Positions 25,557-34,037 of a DNA stretch of 34,037 bases are shown here, one piece after another. Source of the stretch: Labilithrix sp. (GTDB taxonomy: Bacteria; Myxococcota; Polyangia; Polyangiales; Polyangiaceae); NCBI GenBank assembly GCA_028287035.1, contig JAQBQL010000165.1:1-34037 (forward strand), in the 5' to 3' direction. Position 1 is the first letter of the stretch; the number at the start of each line of letters is the position of its first letter. The position numbers were made by a program, and so were the translations under genes. The notes beneath the pieces are model-generated. The model did not search any database. It was not told the origin of the DNA and worked only from the letters and a program-made list of their open reading frames with translations.

Positions 25557-25574
25557 TCGGCGTGTCGTTTCTGC

Positions 25575-26213
25575 TCAGCCGTGCAGGGCGAGGTCGACCC
25601 CCACCACGAAGGTGACGAGCGCTCCCATGATCCAGAGGGTCACGCGGAGCGCGCGCCGCCGCTCGGGATCCCCCGCGAACACCTCGACGGCGAGCGGCGC
25701 CCCGGCGGTGATGCGCGAGCTCCCGACCGTCGCCGCGACCCCGACGCCCACGAGGACGAAGGCGACCAGGAGATCGGCCGCCGGACTCGCGCCGATCTGG
25801 CCGGCCACCGTGGCTCCGATCAACGTCACCACGAAGAGGGAGAACCCCACGAGACCGGTCCCCATGATGCGGCCGAGCAGGTGCACGGCCGACCGCGGGG
25901 GAACCGCCCTTCGAGCCCGGGCGACGCCGCTGATCAGCGCCACCAGCCCCGCGGCCATCACCGCGAGGACGGCGAGGGCCTCGGGCAGCGGCGCCCCGAG
26001 CGAGAGCGAGGTCGTGAGCTGACCGGCGACGACGAACGACCAGAGCAGCGCGCCGTACACGCCGAGCGCGGGACCGAGCACCGGCCGTCCGCGCGGCGCC
26101 GCCGGGAGCGCGGGTGCCGGCGCGACGAGATCGCCAGGCGCTCGGTACGGGGCCCCGGGGGCGGGCGGCTCGAGCGCCGCAGCCTGCGAACGTGCTTCTT
26201 CTTCCGTGCTCAT
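25575..26213 (-). CDS. Multi-TM membrane protein, third gene of the VIT/VWA operon
   Basis: A 212-residue integral membrane protein not recognised as a named family. A Pro/Ala-rich cytosolic-looking N terminus (about 45 residues) precedes roughly five hydrophobic helices: GPALGVYGALLWSFVVAG, LAVLAVMAAGLVALISGV, GTGLVGFSLFVVTLIGATVA, LLVAFVLVGVGVAATVG and VTLWIMGALVTFVVGVDLAL. No transporter or enzyme motif is seen. Its ATG overlaps the stop of the 1333-residue VIT/VWA gene by 4 bases (ATGA), so it is translationally coupled and probably works with it, for example as a membrane anchor or assembly partner (inference). Confidence 0.78.
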   Translation of the reverse strand: MSTEEEARSQAAALEPPAPGAPYRAPGDLVAPAPALPAAPRGRPVLGPALGVYGALLWSFVVAGQLTTSLSLGAPLPEALAVLAVMAAGLVALISGVARARRAVPPRSAVHLLGRIMGTGLVGFSLFVVTLIGATVAGQIGASPAADLLVAFVLVGVGVAATVGSSRITAGAPLAVEVFAGDPERRRALRVTLWIMGALVTFVVGVDLALHG

Positions 26214-29200
26214 TCGAACACCTCTCCCGTCCAGCGGAGCTCGGTCCCGCGGGTCCCTTCCGGCACCTCCACCTCGCGCGTCACGAGCCGGGGCCGGCTC
26301 CGGTCCGCGCCCATGACGAGCGCGGTCACGACGCCGCGCACCGGCCGTGAGCCCGCGAGCCCCGCCGGCCGCTTGAGACGGATGCGCGCGATGCCGCCGC
26401 CGCGCTCGATGCGCACCGCGGCGAGCCCCATCGCGGGCGCGTCGAGATCCGCAGGCACCTCGTCCTTGTCGGCGAGCTGCCGCGCCACGAGCACCTGCAC
26501 CCGGTCGTCGGCGAGCGGCGTCCGCACGAGGATGACGCTCGCGACGTCCGGGAGGGGCGTCTGGGCCAGCCGCCGGGCGAGGAGCGCGTCGGCCGCCGCG
26601 GCGGGGCTGTCCTGGCGCGCCCTCGCGAGCAGCGACGCGGAGACGACCGACGCGAGCTCGCCGAGCCGCCCGTCGTCGCCGCGGCCGCCGGTCTGCGCGA
26701 CGCGATCGAGCAGGCGCGTCGCGACGTCGAGGCGGCCCGCGCCAGCATGCGCGAGGGCGAGCCGGAGCGACACCGCGGGGTCGTCCGGCATCGCGCGGTC
26801 CAGGCGCTCGTAGGCGGCGAGCGCGTCCTCGTGGAGGCCCTCGGCGCGCAGGCGGTCGCCGACGTACGCGAGCGTCCAGGGATCGCTCGGGGCTCGCTCG
26901 ATGAGCTCGCCGAACGCGCGACGGCCCTCGTCGTCGAGGCCGAGGCGCCTCAGGATCGAGGCGCACTCGGCGAGCAGCCCGGCATCCGCGAACGCGTCGT
27001 TCCGGATCTGGTCGATGCTCGCGAGGAGCGCGGGCCGGTCGTTCGCGCTCTCGAGCAGCGCGAGGAGGAGCCGGCGCCCGAGCGGGCTGTGCGGCGCGAG
27101 CCGGAGGAACCGGCGCAGGACCGCGAGCCGCGCGTCGTCGGTGCGCGCGGCGCGGTAGGCCTTGTCGAGCGCGCGATCGATCTTCGGCTCGTCGTCGATG
27201 AGCAGCCGGCGCAGCTCGGCCTCGGAGGTGGTGCCCAGGTTCACCTGGCGCAGCAGCTCCTGGCGCACGAACGCGGCGGCGTCCGTCTCGCCGAGGGCGC
27301 CGAGGCGCGTCGCCAGCCGTGCCGCCGTGGCGGCATCGATCCCGGTGACCAGGATGCCGAGCAGCGCGCGCCGGTCGCTCCAGCGCGGCAGCTCGCAGGC
27401 ATGCGACGCGGTCTCGTAGTCGAGCGAGCCCGCCGCGTGACGGGCGCGCCAGATCCCGCGCTTGACGGCGAGGGGCAGGGTGGAGGCGACCGAGCACTCG
27501 GTCCGCCGCGAGGTCTGGCCCGCCGGCAGCGAGACCTCGTGCCTGACGTTCACGGAGACGCCGGCGCCGAGGAAGGCAACGGCGTTCACCACCACCTGGA
27601 TGCAGCGGTTGAACGTGACGTCGTTGTCCTGCGGCCGCTGCGCGGTGACCGCGACCTTCGTGGCGTGTCCGTCCGCGGCGACGACGACGTCGATGCGGAG
27701 GTCGCCGCCGAGGCCGGGCCGGACCGAGGCACGGGCATCGCGGCAGGCCACCATCGCGCCCAGCGAGGCATCGAGCGAGTGACGCGCAGCGATCTCGGCG
27801 GCCTCCTCGATGCTCGCCTCGCCATCGAACGACGGGGGCGGCTCGAAGAGGAGCGCGGGCGGCGGCGGCGCGGGCTGCACGCGCGCCGCGAACGTCGTGT
27901 CGAGCGTCGGTGAGAGGCCGAGCAGGCGCCGGTCCCACGGAAGCGAGGCGTCGCCGTTCCAGAAGAAGCCCGTCCACGGCGTCAGCAGCTGCGCCTTTTT
28001 CGCGAGCGCGATCGCCGGCTCGACGCCGTCGGCGTGCGTGACGCTCTCCTCGATGCGCTGTGCGGCCCAGCGCTTCGCGACGTCGGCTCCCTCCGCCGCG
28101 GCGGGCACGTCGACGGCGAGCATCTCGCTGACGAGCTCCTTCCCCTTGCGGTAGCGGAGCTCGATCTGGCGGGGCAGCGGTCCGCGCAGGCGTCCCACGG
28201 TGGTGACGGTGCCGCCGGCGATGACGGTGCGCGCGTCGCGCGGGTACACGCGGTCCACCTCGGCGCCGGTGACGAGCGAGACGTCACGCACCGTCGAGGT
28301 GAGGGCGTCGGCGACCAGGGCGGCGCTCGCGCGGGCGGCATCCGGTCGATCGGTGACGTCGTAGACGGGGCCGGCGCCGGCGACGAGCTCGGCCAGCAGC
28401 CAGCGGTCGGCGCCCTGTCCGACGGCGAGGGCGCCGAGACGGGGCACGCCGCCGGGGCGCCGGGCGAGGCGCTTGCGCAGCTCGCGGGCATCACTCTCGC
28501 CGACCGTCGGCCGGCCGTCGCCGATGTACACGACCATGCCCGCGCCGGCCCGGTCGCTCGCCGCGTCGAGGAGATCGGCGGCTTGCTCGAGGGCGAGGCC
28601 CAGGTTGGAGGCGCCTCCGGCGTGAACGCTGCCGAGGGCCTTGTCGATGGTCAGGCGGAGCTCGGGCGTCACTGCCGACGGCTGGGCCGGGCCCATCACG
28701 TGCGTGCTCTGATCGGCGGTGAGGACCACGACGGCATCGTCCGGGCCGAGGGCCTCGAGCACGGCGCTGACCGTGGCGCGCTCCGTCTCGAGGAGCGCCG
28801 GGCCCATGCTGCTCGAGGTGTCGACCACGAGCGCCAGCGTGACGCCCTTGTCCGCGCGCTCCGGGACCTCGGTGCGGACGAGGACGTACGGATCCTCGCC
28901 GGGCTCCGGCGCATTCGCGACGTACGCGCGCGCCGCCCCGCGCCTCACGAGCTTCGGGACGAGCTCGACGACGAGATCGCCGGTGGGCCGTGCGTCCGCC
29001 CGGTGCAGCTCGATGCCCCCGTCCGTGACGGTGGTGCCGCTGCTCGCCGAGAGCCACGTTGCGATGCCGCTCCCGTGGACGCGCACGTCGAGGCTTCCCA
29101 CCATCGGAGCCTCGGTGTCGCTCGCCATCGGGAAACGGTAGGTGGCGCGGCCGTTCTTCTCGGTGAGCCACTCGACCCACTCGACCACGAGCTCGGTGGT

Positions 29201-30211
29201 CGCGCCGGCCGCCACGCCGAGCAGGCTCCCGCGCAGGAAGCCGCCGCCCGCCCACTCGAGCCGGCTCGAGGCCGCGGTCGCGCCGGCGGTGCGGTTTCCG
29301 ATCTGGACGGTGGCTCCGCTCTCGTTCGTTGCGCCCTCGTCGAGCCGCGCCACCCGCGAGACGATCGCGCCCGGCGGCAGCGCCATGCGGACGTCCGCCT
29401 GGAGCGTGCGGTCGCTGCCGTTGAAGTAGGTGGTGCGCGTGCGGGTCGTCGCGACCTCGCCGTCGATCTGGACGTCGACCTTCTCGGTACGGACGACGAG
29501 CGGCGCGCCCGGATCCGCGTCGCCGGCGCCGCCCCAGACCTCGGCGATGGCGCTGACCGCGCCGCGCTCACCGGACCAGGGAACCGCGAGGCCGCCCGTC
29601 CAGTCGTCGAACGCGGCCTCGGGCGCGACCTTCACGCCCGCCTTCTCGAAGGTCGCGGTCTCGCCGCTCGCGACGCGCACCGACTTGCCGGACGCCTGCA
29701 CGACGAGCTCGCCGCGCGCGCAGTACACCTTGGGTCGGCCGCGGGCGCCTTCGTCGGCGTCGAATGCCGCGGCGCTGGAGGAGACGGTGGTGACCGCATC
29801 CAGAACCGCGATCTCGGCACGCGACGCGAACCCGCTCTGCACGAAGAGGCGCCCGCGTCCCAGGGTGACGCGCGGGCCCTTCAGGGTGAGCTCCGCGGCG
29901 CCGTCGACGACGAGCACCGTGCCGTCGTCGAGACGTATCCGCGCGCGACCGCCCGCGCCCGTCGTGAGCACGTCGCCTTCGCGGAGGCGTGCGTCGTCGC
30001 GCACGGCTTCACCGCGCACCGTGACCTGCGCGTGCAGCACGCGGAGATCGCCCACCGTGGTGGCGAGGCGCGTCACCGGCGACCCGGCGTTCTCCGTCTT
30101 GCTGCCGCGCGTCGCGACGAGCACGACGAGCGCGAGGACGATGCCGAACGCCACGATCGCCGCGGCGATCCGGCGCTCGCGCGAGGCGAGCAGCGAGGCG
30201 AGGCGGCTCAC
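26210..30211 (-). CDS. FecR-VIT-VWA-TPR envelope protein, 1333 residues
   Basis: A large membrane-tethered protein. A single N-terminal TM helix (15-34) places the rest outside the cytoplasm. Residues about 50-195 resemble the FecR periplasmic domain (LREGDVLTTGAGGRARIRLDDGT). DDWTGGLA follows, then a VIT domain (VDVQIDGEVATTRTRTTYFNGSDRTLQADVRMALP) and a VWA domain with intact MIDAS motif DTSSSMG (Asp464, Ser466, Ser468) and YIGDGRPTVGE. After it comes a region resembling AgmX/PglI C-terminal domains (CRDARASVRPGLGG to NRCIQVVVNA), then TPR-like helices (ALAAYERLDRAMPDDPAVSLRLA). Starts at a GTG overlapping the upstream paralogue's stop by 4 bases (GTGA) and is coupled downstream to the membrane protein. 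Adhesion or metal-dependent ligand binding is inferred. Confidence 0.85.
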   Translation of the reverse strand: MSRLASLLASRERRIAAAIVAFGIVLALVVLVATRGSKTENAGSPVTRLATTVGDLRVLHAQVTVRGEAVRDDARLREGDVLTTGAGGRARIRLDDGTVLVVDGAAELTLKGPRVTLGRGRLFVQSGFASRAEIAVLDAVTTVSSSAAAFDADEGARGRPKVYCARGELVVQASGKSVRVASGETATFEKAGVKVAPEAAFDDWTGGLAVPWSGERGAVSAIAEVWGGAGDADPGAPLVVRTEKVDVQIDGEVATTRTRTTYFNGSDRTLQADVRMALPPGAIVSRVARLDEGATNESGATVQIGNRTAGATAASSRLEWAGGGFLRGSLLGVAAGATTELVVEWVEWLTEKNGRATYRFPMASDTEAPMVGSLDVRVHGSGIATWLSASSGTTVTDGGIELHRADARPTGDLVVELVPKLVRRGAARAYVANAPEPGEDPYVLVRTEVPERADKGVTLALVVDTSSSMGPALLETERATVSAVLEALGPDDAVVVLTADQSTHVMGPAQPSAVTPELRLTIDKALGSVHAGGASNLGLALEQAADLLDAASDRAGAGMVVYIGDGRPTVGESDARELRKRLARRPGGVPRLGALAVGQGADRWLLAELVAGAGPVYDVTDRPDAARASAALVADALTSTVRDVSLVTGAEVDRVYPRDARTVIAGGTVTTVGRLRGPLPRQIELRYRKGKELVSEMLAVDVPAAAEGADVAKRWAAQRIEESVTHADGVEPAIALAKKAQLLTPWTGFFWNGDASLPWDRRLLGLSPTLDTTFAARVQPAPPPPALLFEPPPSFDGEASIEEAAEIAARHSLDASLGAMVACRDARASVRPGLGGDLRIDVVVAADGHATKVAVTAQRPQDNDVTFNRCIQVVVNAVAFLGAGVSVNVRHEVSLPAGQTSRRTECSVASTLPLAVKRGIWRARHAAGSLDYETASHACELPRWSDRRALLGILVTGIDAATAARLATRLGALGETDAAAFVRQELLRQVNLGTTSEAELRRLLIDDEPKIDRALDKAYRAARTDDARLAVLRRFLRLAPHSPLGRRLLLALLESANDRPALLASIDQIRNDAFADAGLLAECASILRRLGLDDEGRRAFGELIERAPSDPWTLAYVGDRLRAEGLHEDALAAYERLDRAMPDDPAVSLRLALAHAGAGRLDVATRLLDRVAQTGGRGDDGRLGELASVVSASLLARARQDSPAAAADALLARRLAQTPLPDVASVILVRTPLADDRVQVLVARQLADKDEVPADLDAPAMGLAAVRIERGGGIARIRLKRPAGLAGSRPVRGVVTALVMGADRSRPRLVTREVEVPEGTRGTELRWTGEVFE

Positions 30212-33200
30212 GACGCGTCCTCCACGTGCAGCGCGCCGTCCCAGCGGAGCCGTTGCCTCGACTTCGGATGGTCGAGGGTGCCGAACGTGAGCGGCTGCGT
30301 GACGACCTTCTCGCCGGCCGTGCCCTCACCCTGGATGACCGTCACGAGGAGCACGAGCCCGAGGCGGGCGGCGCGCGCCGCGTCGTCCGGCTCGAGCCGC
30401 ACCTCGGCGGTCTGTGGCCCCGCCGGGAGCCTCGCCTCGGCCACGCCGTGAACCGCGAAGTTGTCGGGCGACGGCATGGGCGTCCCGAGCGCGCTCGTCC
30501 AGAGCGACGGATGCAGCTCGGGATGAGCCCACGTGAGGAGGATGCGGACGCTCGCATCGCCCTCGGCGTTCGGCTTGCCGCTCGATGCGAGCAGACGCCG
30601 CGCGCGGGCGAGGAGCCGCTCGGACTCCTCCTTCTTTCCGGTACGGCGCGCGTCCTCGCGAGCGGTCGCGAGGATCGCCGCGGCCTCGGCGCGGGCGGCG
30701 CGGGAAAGCGCGCTCTTGCCGTCCGGCGATCCGGCCGCCGCCGCCTTCTCGGCCCAGCCGACCGCCTCTTCGATGCGCCCGAGCCCCTGCGCAGCCGAGG
30801 CGAGGAGGAGCGCCACGCCCGGATCGTCGGGCGTCAGGTTCTGGAGCGTGAGGTACTGCCGAAGCGCTTCCTCGTACCAGCCGTGAGCGCGCAGCAGGTC
30901 GCCGAGCCGCCGGCGCGCTGCCGGGTCCTCGGGCGCGAACTCGACGAGCTCGCCGAAGGTGCGGCGCGCCTCGGTACGATCGCGCTCGGCGTCGTCGCCG
31001 GCCTCGCGCGCGGCGAGGCGGAGGTAGTACTCGCCGACGCTCGTCCACACGTGCGCGGTGGCGTCGGGGCGCCGCCGCAGCCGCCGCGCCCAGGCGCGTC
31101 CACCGCCGTCGTCGCCGGCGTCCTCGTGCGCGTCGAGCACGCGCAGCCCGAGCTCGAGATCGTCCGGCCACTTGAGCGACGCGGCGCGGAGCACGCTCAG
31201 CTTGTCGGCCGGCGATTTCGCCTTCTTCACCATCGCGGCGAGCAGATCGGGGTCCACCGAGGCCAGGCCGAGCGCCCGATGCAGCTCGTGGAGCTCCGCG
31301 ACGGTCTGCACGCGCACCACGATCGCGCGGTAGACGACGTCGGCCGCGGGGGTGAGCACGAGCGCCTTCCACAGCGCGACGCGCGCGCTGACCGTCCGGA
31401 GCTGCTCCACCATCTGGAGGAGGAGGGTGGTGCGCTCGCGCCACGTCGGCGCCTCGCAATCCTCGAGCGCGCGGCGGTACACCGCGAGCGCGCCGTCGGC
31501 GCTGGTCGAGCCGGTGGCCGCGAGCCGCTCGCTCCACAGGATCCGGCGCTCGGCGAGCGGGAGACCGGCGGCCGCTCCGCACGGGCGAGCAGCATGACCG
31601 ATGACCCCGATGCCAGTGCTTGCGGCGGAGCTCTCCTCGATCCGGATCACGCCCTCGCGGATGGAGGGCGCCGAGGCATGATGACCGCCGGACGGAGCGC
31701 CCGAGCCGCTGCCGTGGCCCATCGTGCCGATCGAACCGAGGCCGATGCCGCGGCCCCCGCCGCCCTCGCCGATGCCGCTCAGGGCTCCGGACGGGCCGCC
31801 CTTGGCGTCGGCGATCGCGCTGGTCCAGCTCTTCGGAGCGGTGGCCCCATCGTTGTCCTCGTCGCGCGGCGCCCGCTGCGCCGGGGCGGGGGGCGCGGCG
31901 CGGTTCGCGGTTGCGGTGGCCGCGGGCTGCGGGATGAGGCCGATCATCCCGGGCTCGGCGGGCGCCGCCTTCGTGCGCTTGCGTTCCTCGGCGGGGGCGT
32001 CGTCGTAGGACGGCGCCGACATGGCCGAGGCGGCGGGCGGCGGGGGCGCGGCGGAACGAGCGCGAGGCGAGCCGCCGAGCGATCCCTCCTCGCCGCGGGC
32101 CCGCGACCCACCTCCTTCCTTGTCGGCGGTCTCGGTCATGGGCTCGCTCGCCGCTGCGGGCGCGCTCCGTCGCGAGCTCCCGGACCAGGGACGCCACCAG
32201 CGGCGGCGCTCGAGCGCCGCGGCGCGCGCGTCCTGGCGATCCTGCTCTGCGCCCTCGCTGCCCTGCGCGATCTCGCGCGAGGTCGGTACGTACAGCGAGG
32301 TGTACGGCGACACGAGCGCGTAGCGACGCGCGATGTCGACGAGCGCGGCGCGGCCGGCGCCCTCCGCGAGCAGCTCCTGCACGCGCCCCTGACCCCAGCG
32401 GCGCCGCAGGTCGCCGCCGTCCTCGATGTCCACGATGCGGAGCGGACGCGACGCGGTGGTCTCGCCGCTCTTCAGCGTGACCGTGGTGGGCGGCTTGCCG
32501 GTGAGGCGTCCCACGACGAGCACGCTCTCCTCGGCCGAGACCGGCGGCAGATCGCGCGGGAGGACGCGCGACGCGCCATTGCCGAGATCCACCGTGGCCG
32601 ACACCCACGAGGCCTTGTGCACCGCCTCGAGGAAGCGCAGCGCGGTGCGGGCCGCGCCGTACGCGTCGCCCACGACCTCGGCCGGAGCGCCGCGCGCCAC
32701 CGCATCGAGGATGGCCACGTTCGCGCGGCTCCCGACCCCTGCCGCGAGGATCCGCGTCCCCGGCGGAAGGCGCTGCAGGCGCTCGTGCAGCGCCTTCTGC
32801 GAGACCTCGCCGACCGACGGCATGCCGTCGCCGATGTAGAGCACGGCGCCCTGGCGGCGCGCGTCGAGATGCCCGGCCGCCTCGGTGAGGAGCGCGCCGA
32901 GATCGGTGGCGCCGCCGCGGTCCACGGTGGCGAGACCGGCGAGGTAGTCACGGCGGACCGCGGCGTCGACGGGCGCGAGCTCGCCGCTGCCGGGCGAGGT
33001 CGGCCGGAGCGTCGCATCGCCCGACCAGAGCGCCACGCGGTCGTCGGGACCGAGATGCGCGAGCAGGGCCGAGGTGAGGTTGCGGGCGATCGACAGCGCG
33101 CCCGCCTCGGTCGCCGCCGAGGTGTCGACGACGATCGCGAGGTCGATGCCCTTCGGTGCGTTCGCCGGAGGCGCCGGGCGGCGCAGCGGAACGAGCAGGT

Positions 33201-34037
33201 AGTCCGGCTCCTCGGCCGACACGCGTGCCGCGAACTTCGCGTCGGCGTTCATCGGCAGGTCGGCGGCGGTCAGCGCGTGGCGCGCGCGGTAGCCCACCGG
33301 GTCGGCCTCGCCGTCGTCGAAGAGCTCCACCGCGAGGTCGGCGCGAGGCGTGAAGTCGAACGCCTGGATGACCACGTTCGTGCCCTCGCGGACGCCGTTC
33401 ATGCCGGCGCGGATCGTCTTCGCGCCCGCCTTGCCCAGGTCGAGGGACACGCGGAGCTCCTCGATCCGCGGGAGCGACCCGCGGGCGCCCTCCGCGGCCA
33501 TCGGGTAGACGTAGAGACGCCGGTCGGCCTTCTCGCCCTGACGCGAGAGCCACTCGGCATAGCGGGTGACGACGCGGCGGCGCGCTCCCGGAGCGATCGG
33601 GTAGAGGCGCGCGTTGTACACGCCGGGCGCGACCCACGAGAGGAGCGCGGGGTCCTCGGTGGAGCCCTGGTACACGTTGCTCTCGTACTGGGCCTGGGCG
33701 GCGGCGCTCTCCTTCACGCGGCCCCACACGATCTCGCCGTCGCGGTCCACGCCGAAGCGGTGGAGCACCGCTCCCTCCGGCGTGCGGAAGCTGAAGATGC
33801 CCTCGACGGTGGCGCCGCTCGGGTTCACGAACGTCTCGTCGACCTCGGTGACCGCGAAGTCGTGATCGACGGTGACGCGCACGTCGAGCCGCTCGATGAC
33901 GAGGGACTCGCGGGGCTTGCCCTTGTCACCGGGCGGTCGGGCGCCGACCGTACCGATGCCGAAGGGCGCCGGCTCCGCGGCGGGATCGGCGGTCGCGAGC
34001 CCGCCCGTCCAGTCGTCCCACGCGACCGCCGAGCTGC
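30208..34037 (-). CDS. VIT-VWA-TPR envelope protein, paralogue; 5' end outside window
   Basis: The frame is open to the right edge, past the internal GTG at 33882, so the true start lies outside. The visible part begins AVAWDDWTGGLATADP, the linker that follows FecR in the downstream paralogue, so a FecR-like domain is probably just outside. A VIT domain (FAVTEVDETFVNPSGATVEGIFSFRTP) and a VWA domain (GIDLAIVVDTSAATE, YIGDGMPSVGE) follow, the latter with DTSAA instead of DxSxS. YALVSPYTSLYV closes the VWA part as in this family. Next is a long disordered Pro/Ala/Gly linker including GIGLGSIGTMGHGSGSG, then TPR-like helices (ARRTFGELVEFAPEDPAARRRLGD). It is clearly homologous to its neighbour over VWA and TPR. 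Stop overlaps the next GTG (GTGA). Confidence 0.84.
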   Translation of the reverse strand, partial: SSAVAWDDWTGGLATADPAAEPAPFGIGTVGARPPGDKGKPRESLVIERLDVRVTVDHDFAVTEVDETFVNPSGATVEGIFSFRTPEGAVLHRFGVDRDGEIVWGRVKESAAAQAQYESNVYQGSTEDPALLSWVAPGVYNARLYPIAPGARRRVVTRYAEWLSRQGEKADRRLYVYPMAAEGARGSLPRIEELRVSLDLGKAGAKTIRAGMNGVREGTNVVIQAFDFTPRADLAVELFDDGEADPVGYRARHALTAADLPMNADAKFAARVSAEEPDYLLVPLRRPAPPANAPKGIDLAIVVDTSAATEAGALSIARNLTSALLAHLGPDDRVALWSGDATLRPTSPGSGELAPVDAAVRRDYLAGLATVDRGGATDLGALLTEAAGHLDARRQGAVLYIGDGMPSVGEVSQKALHERLQRLPPGTRILAAGVGSRANVAILDAVARGAPAEVVGDAYGAARTALRFLEAVHKASWVSATVDLGNGASRVLPRDLPPVSAEESVLVVGRLTGKPPTTVTLKSGETTASRPLRIVDIEDGGDLRRRWGQGRVQELLAEGAGRAALVDIARRYALVSPYTSLYVPTSREIAQGSEGAEQDRQDARAAALERRRWWRPWSGSSRRSAPAAASEPMTETADKEGGGSRARGEEGSLGGSPRARSAAPPPPAASAMSAPSYDDAPAEERKRTKAAPAEPGMIGLIPQPAATATANRAAPPAPAQRAPRDEDNDGATAPKSWTSAIADAKGGPSGALSGIGEGGGGRGIGLGSIGTMGHGSGSGAPSGGHHASAPSIREGVIRIEESSAASTGIGVIGHAARPCGAAAGLPLAERRILWSERLAATGSTSADGALAVYRRALEDCEAPTWRERTTLLLQMVEQLRTVSARVALWKALVLTPAADVVYRAIVVRVQTVAELHELHRALGLASVDPDLLAAMVKKAKSPADKLSVLRAASLKWPDDLELGLRVLDAHEDAGDDGGGRAWARRLRRRPDATAHVWTSVGEYYLRLAAREAGDDAERDRTEARRTFGELVEFAPEDPAARRRLGDLLRAHGWYEEALRQYLTLQNLTPDDPGVALLLASAAQGLGRIEEAVGWAEKAAAAGSPDGKSALSRAARAEAAAILATAREDARRTGKKEESERLLARARRLLASSGKPNAEGDASVRILLTWAHPELHPSLWTSALGTPMPSPDNFAVHGVAEARLPAGPQTAEVRLEPDDAARAARLGLVLLVTVIQGEGTAGEKVVTQPLTFGTLDHPKSRQRLRWDGALHVEDAS

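Noticed and set aside
28034..30451. 805-residue plus-strand frame opposite the VIT/VWA gene
   Set aside because: Crosses the boundary of two minus-strand genes and lacks any motif.

Overview
The window looks like a chromosomal segment from a member of the Myxococcota, probably a Polyangiales-type soil bacterium. The DNA is very GC-rich, so spurious open frames are everywhere. Many proteins are secreted lipoproteins with Ser/Gly/Thr-rich linkers. One carries an [12 protein letters not shown] cysteine-rich module and one a MYXO-CTERM-like sorting tail. The elongation factor G is of the spd/mitochondrial EFG1 type, which is known from spirochaetes, planctomycetes and deltaproteobacteria. Species cannot be fixed from the sequence. 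I see no tRNA, rRNA, CRISPR array, transposase or prophage gene, and no gene-free stretch longer than about 300 bases.

Layout. 1-4828 (+): the 3' part of an iron-sulfur L-serine dehydratase, a membrane GGDEF diguanylate cyclase, then a translationally coupled pair of exported enzymes (lipoprotein esterase and trypsin-like protease). 4927-8545 (+): EF-G, a terminator-like hairpin, a histidine phosphatase and an acyl-CoA thioesterase. 8564-10226 (-): an ArsR regulator overlapping a START/AHSA1-like protein, with an operator-like palindrome at the regulator's start, and a dienelactone hydrolase-like protein. 10306-11505: a small AT-hook protein abutting a convergent NudC-type NADH pyrophosphatase with no gap. 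11559-16792: an acyl-CoA catabolic locus in which an enoyl-CoA hydratase-like gene diverges from a carboxyltransferase plus biotin carboxylase pair, with a convergent TetR gene; a 20-bp palindrome lies in the divergent promoter. 16773-20290 (-): a Cys-rich lipoprotein and a penicillin-acylase-family lipoprotein. 20539-23419: a formylglycine-generating-enzyme-like lipoprotein and a ferredoxin-reductase-type flavoprotein, convergent and overlapping. 23505-23990: a decayed AraC/GyrI-type regulator with a 14-base insertion.

24010-34037 (-) is the most unusual part. Two large paralogous VIT/VWA/TPR envelope proteins and a multi-TM protein are linked by 4-base stop/start overlaps. Downstream on the same strand are a GTS-repeat lipoprotein and an alanine-rich protein with 11-residue (hendecad) repeats and no ordinary start codon. 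I infer a surface or periplasmic assembly; no function can be assigned from sequence. It is the best candidate here for an undescribed system. All family calls come from motif recognition by eye, without database searches.
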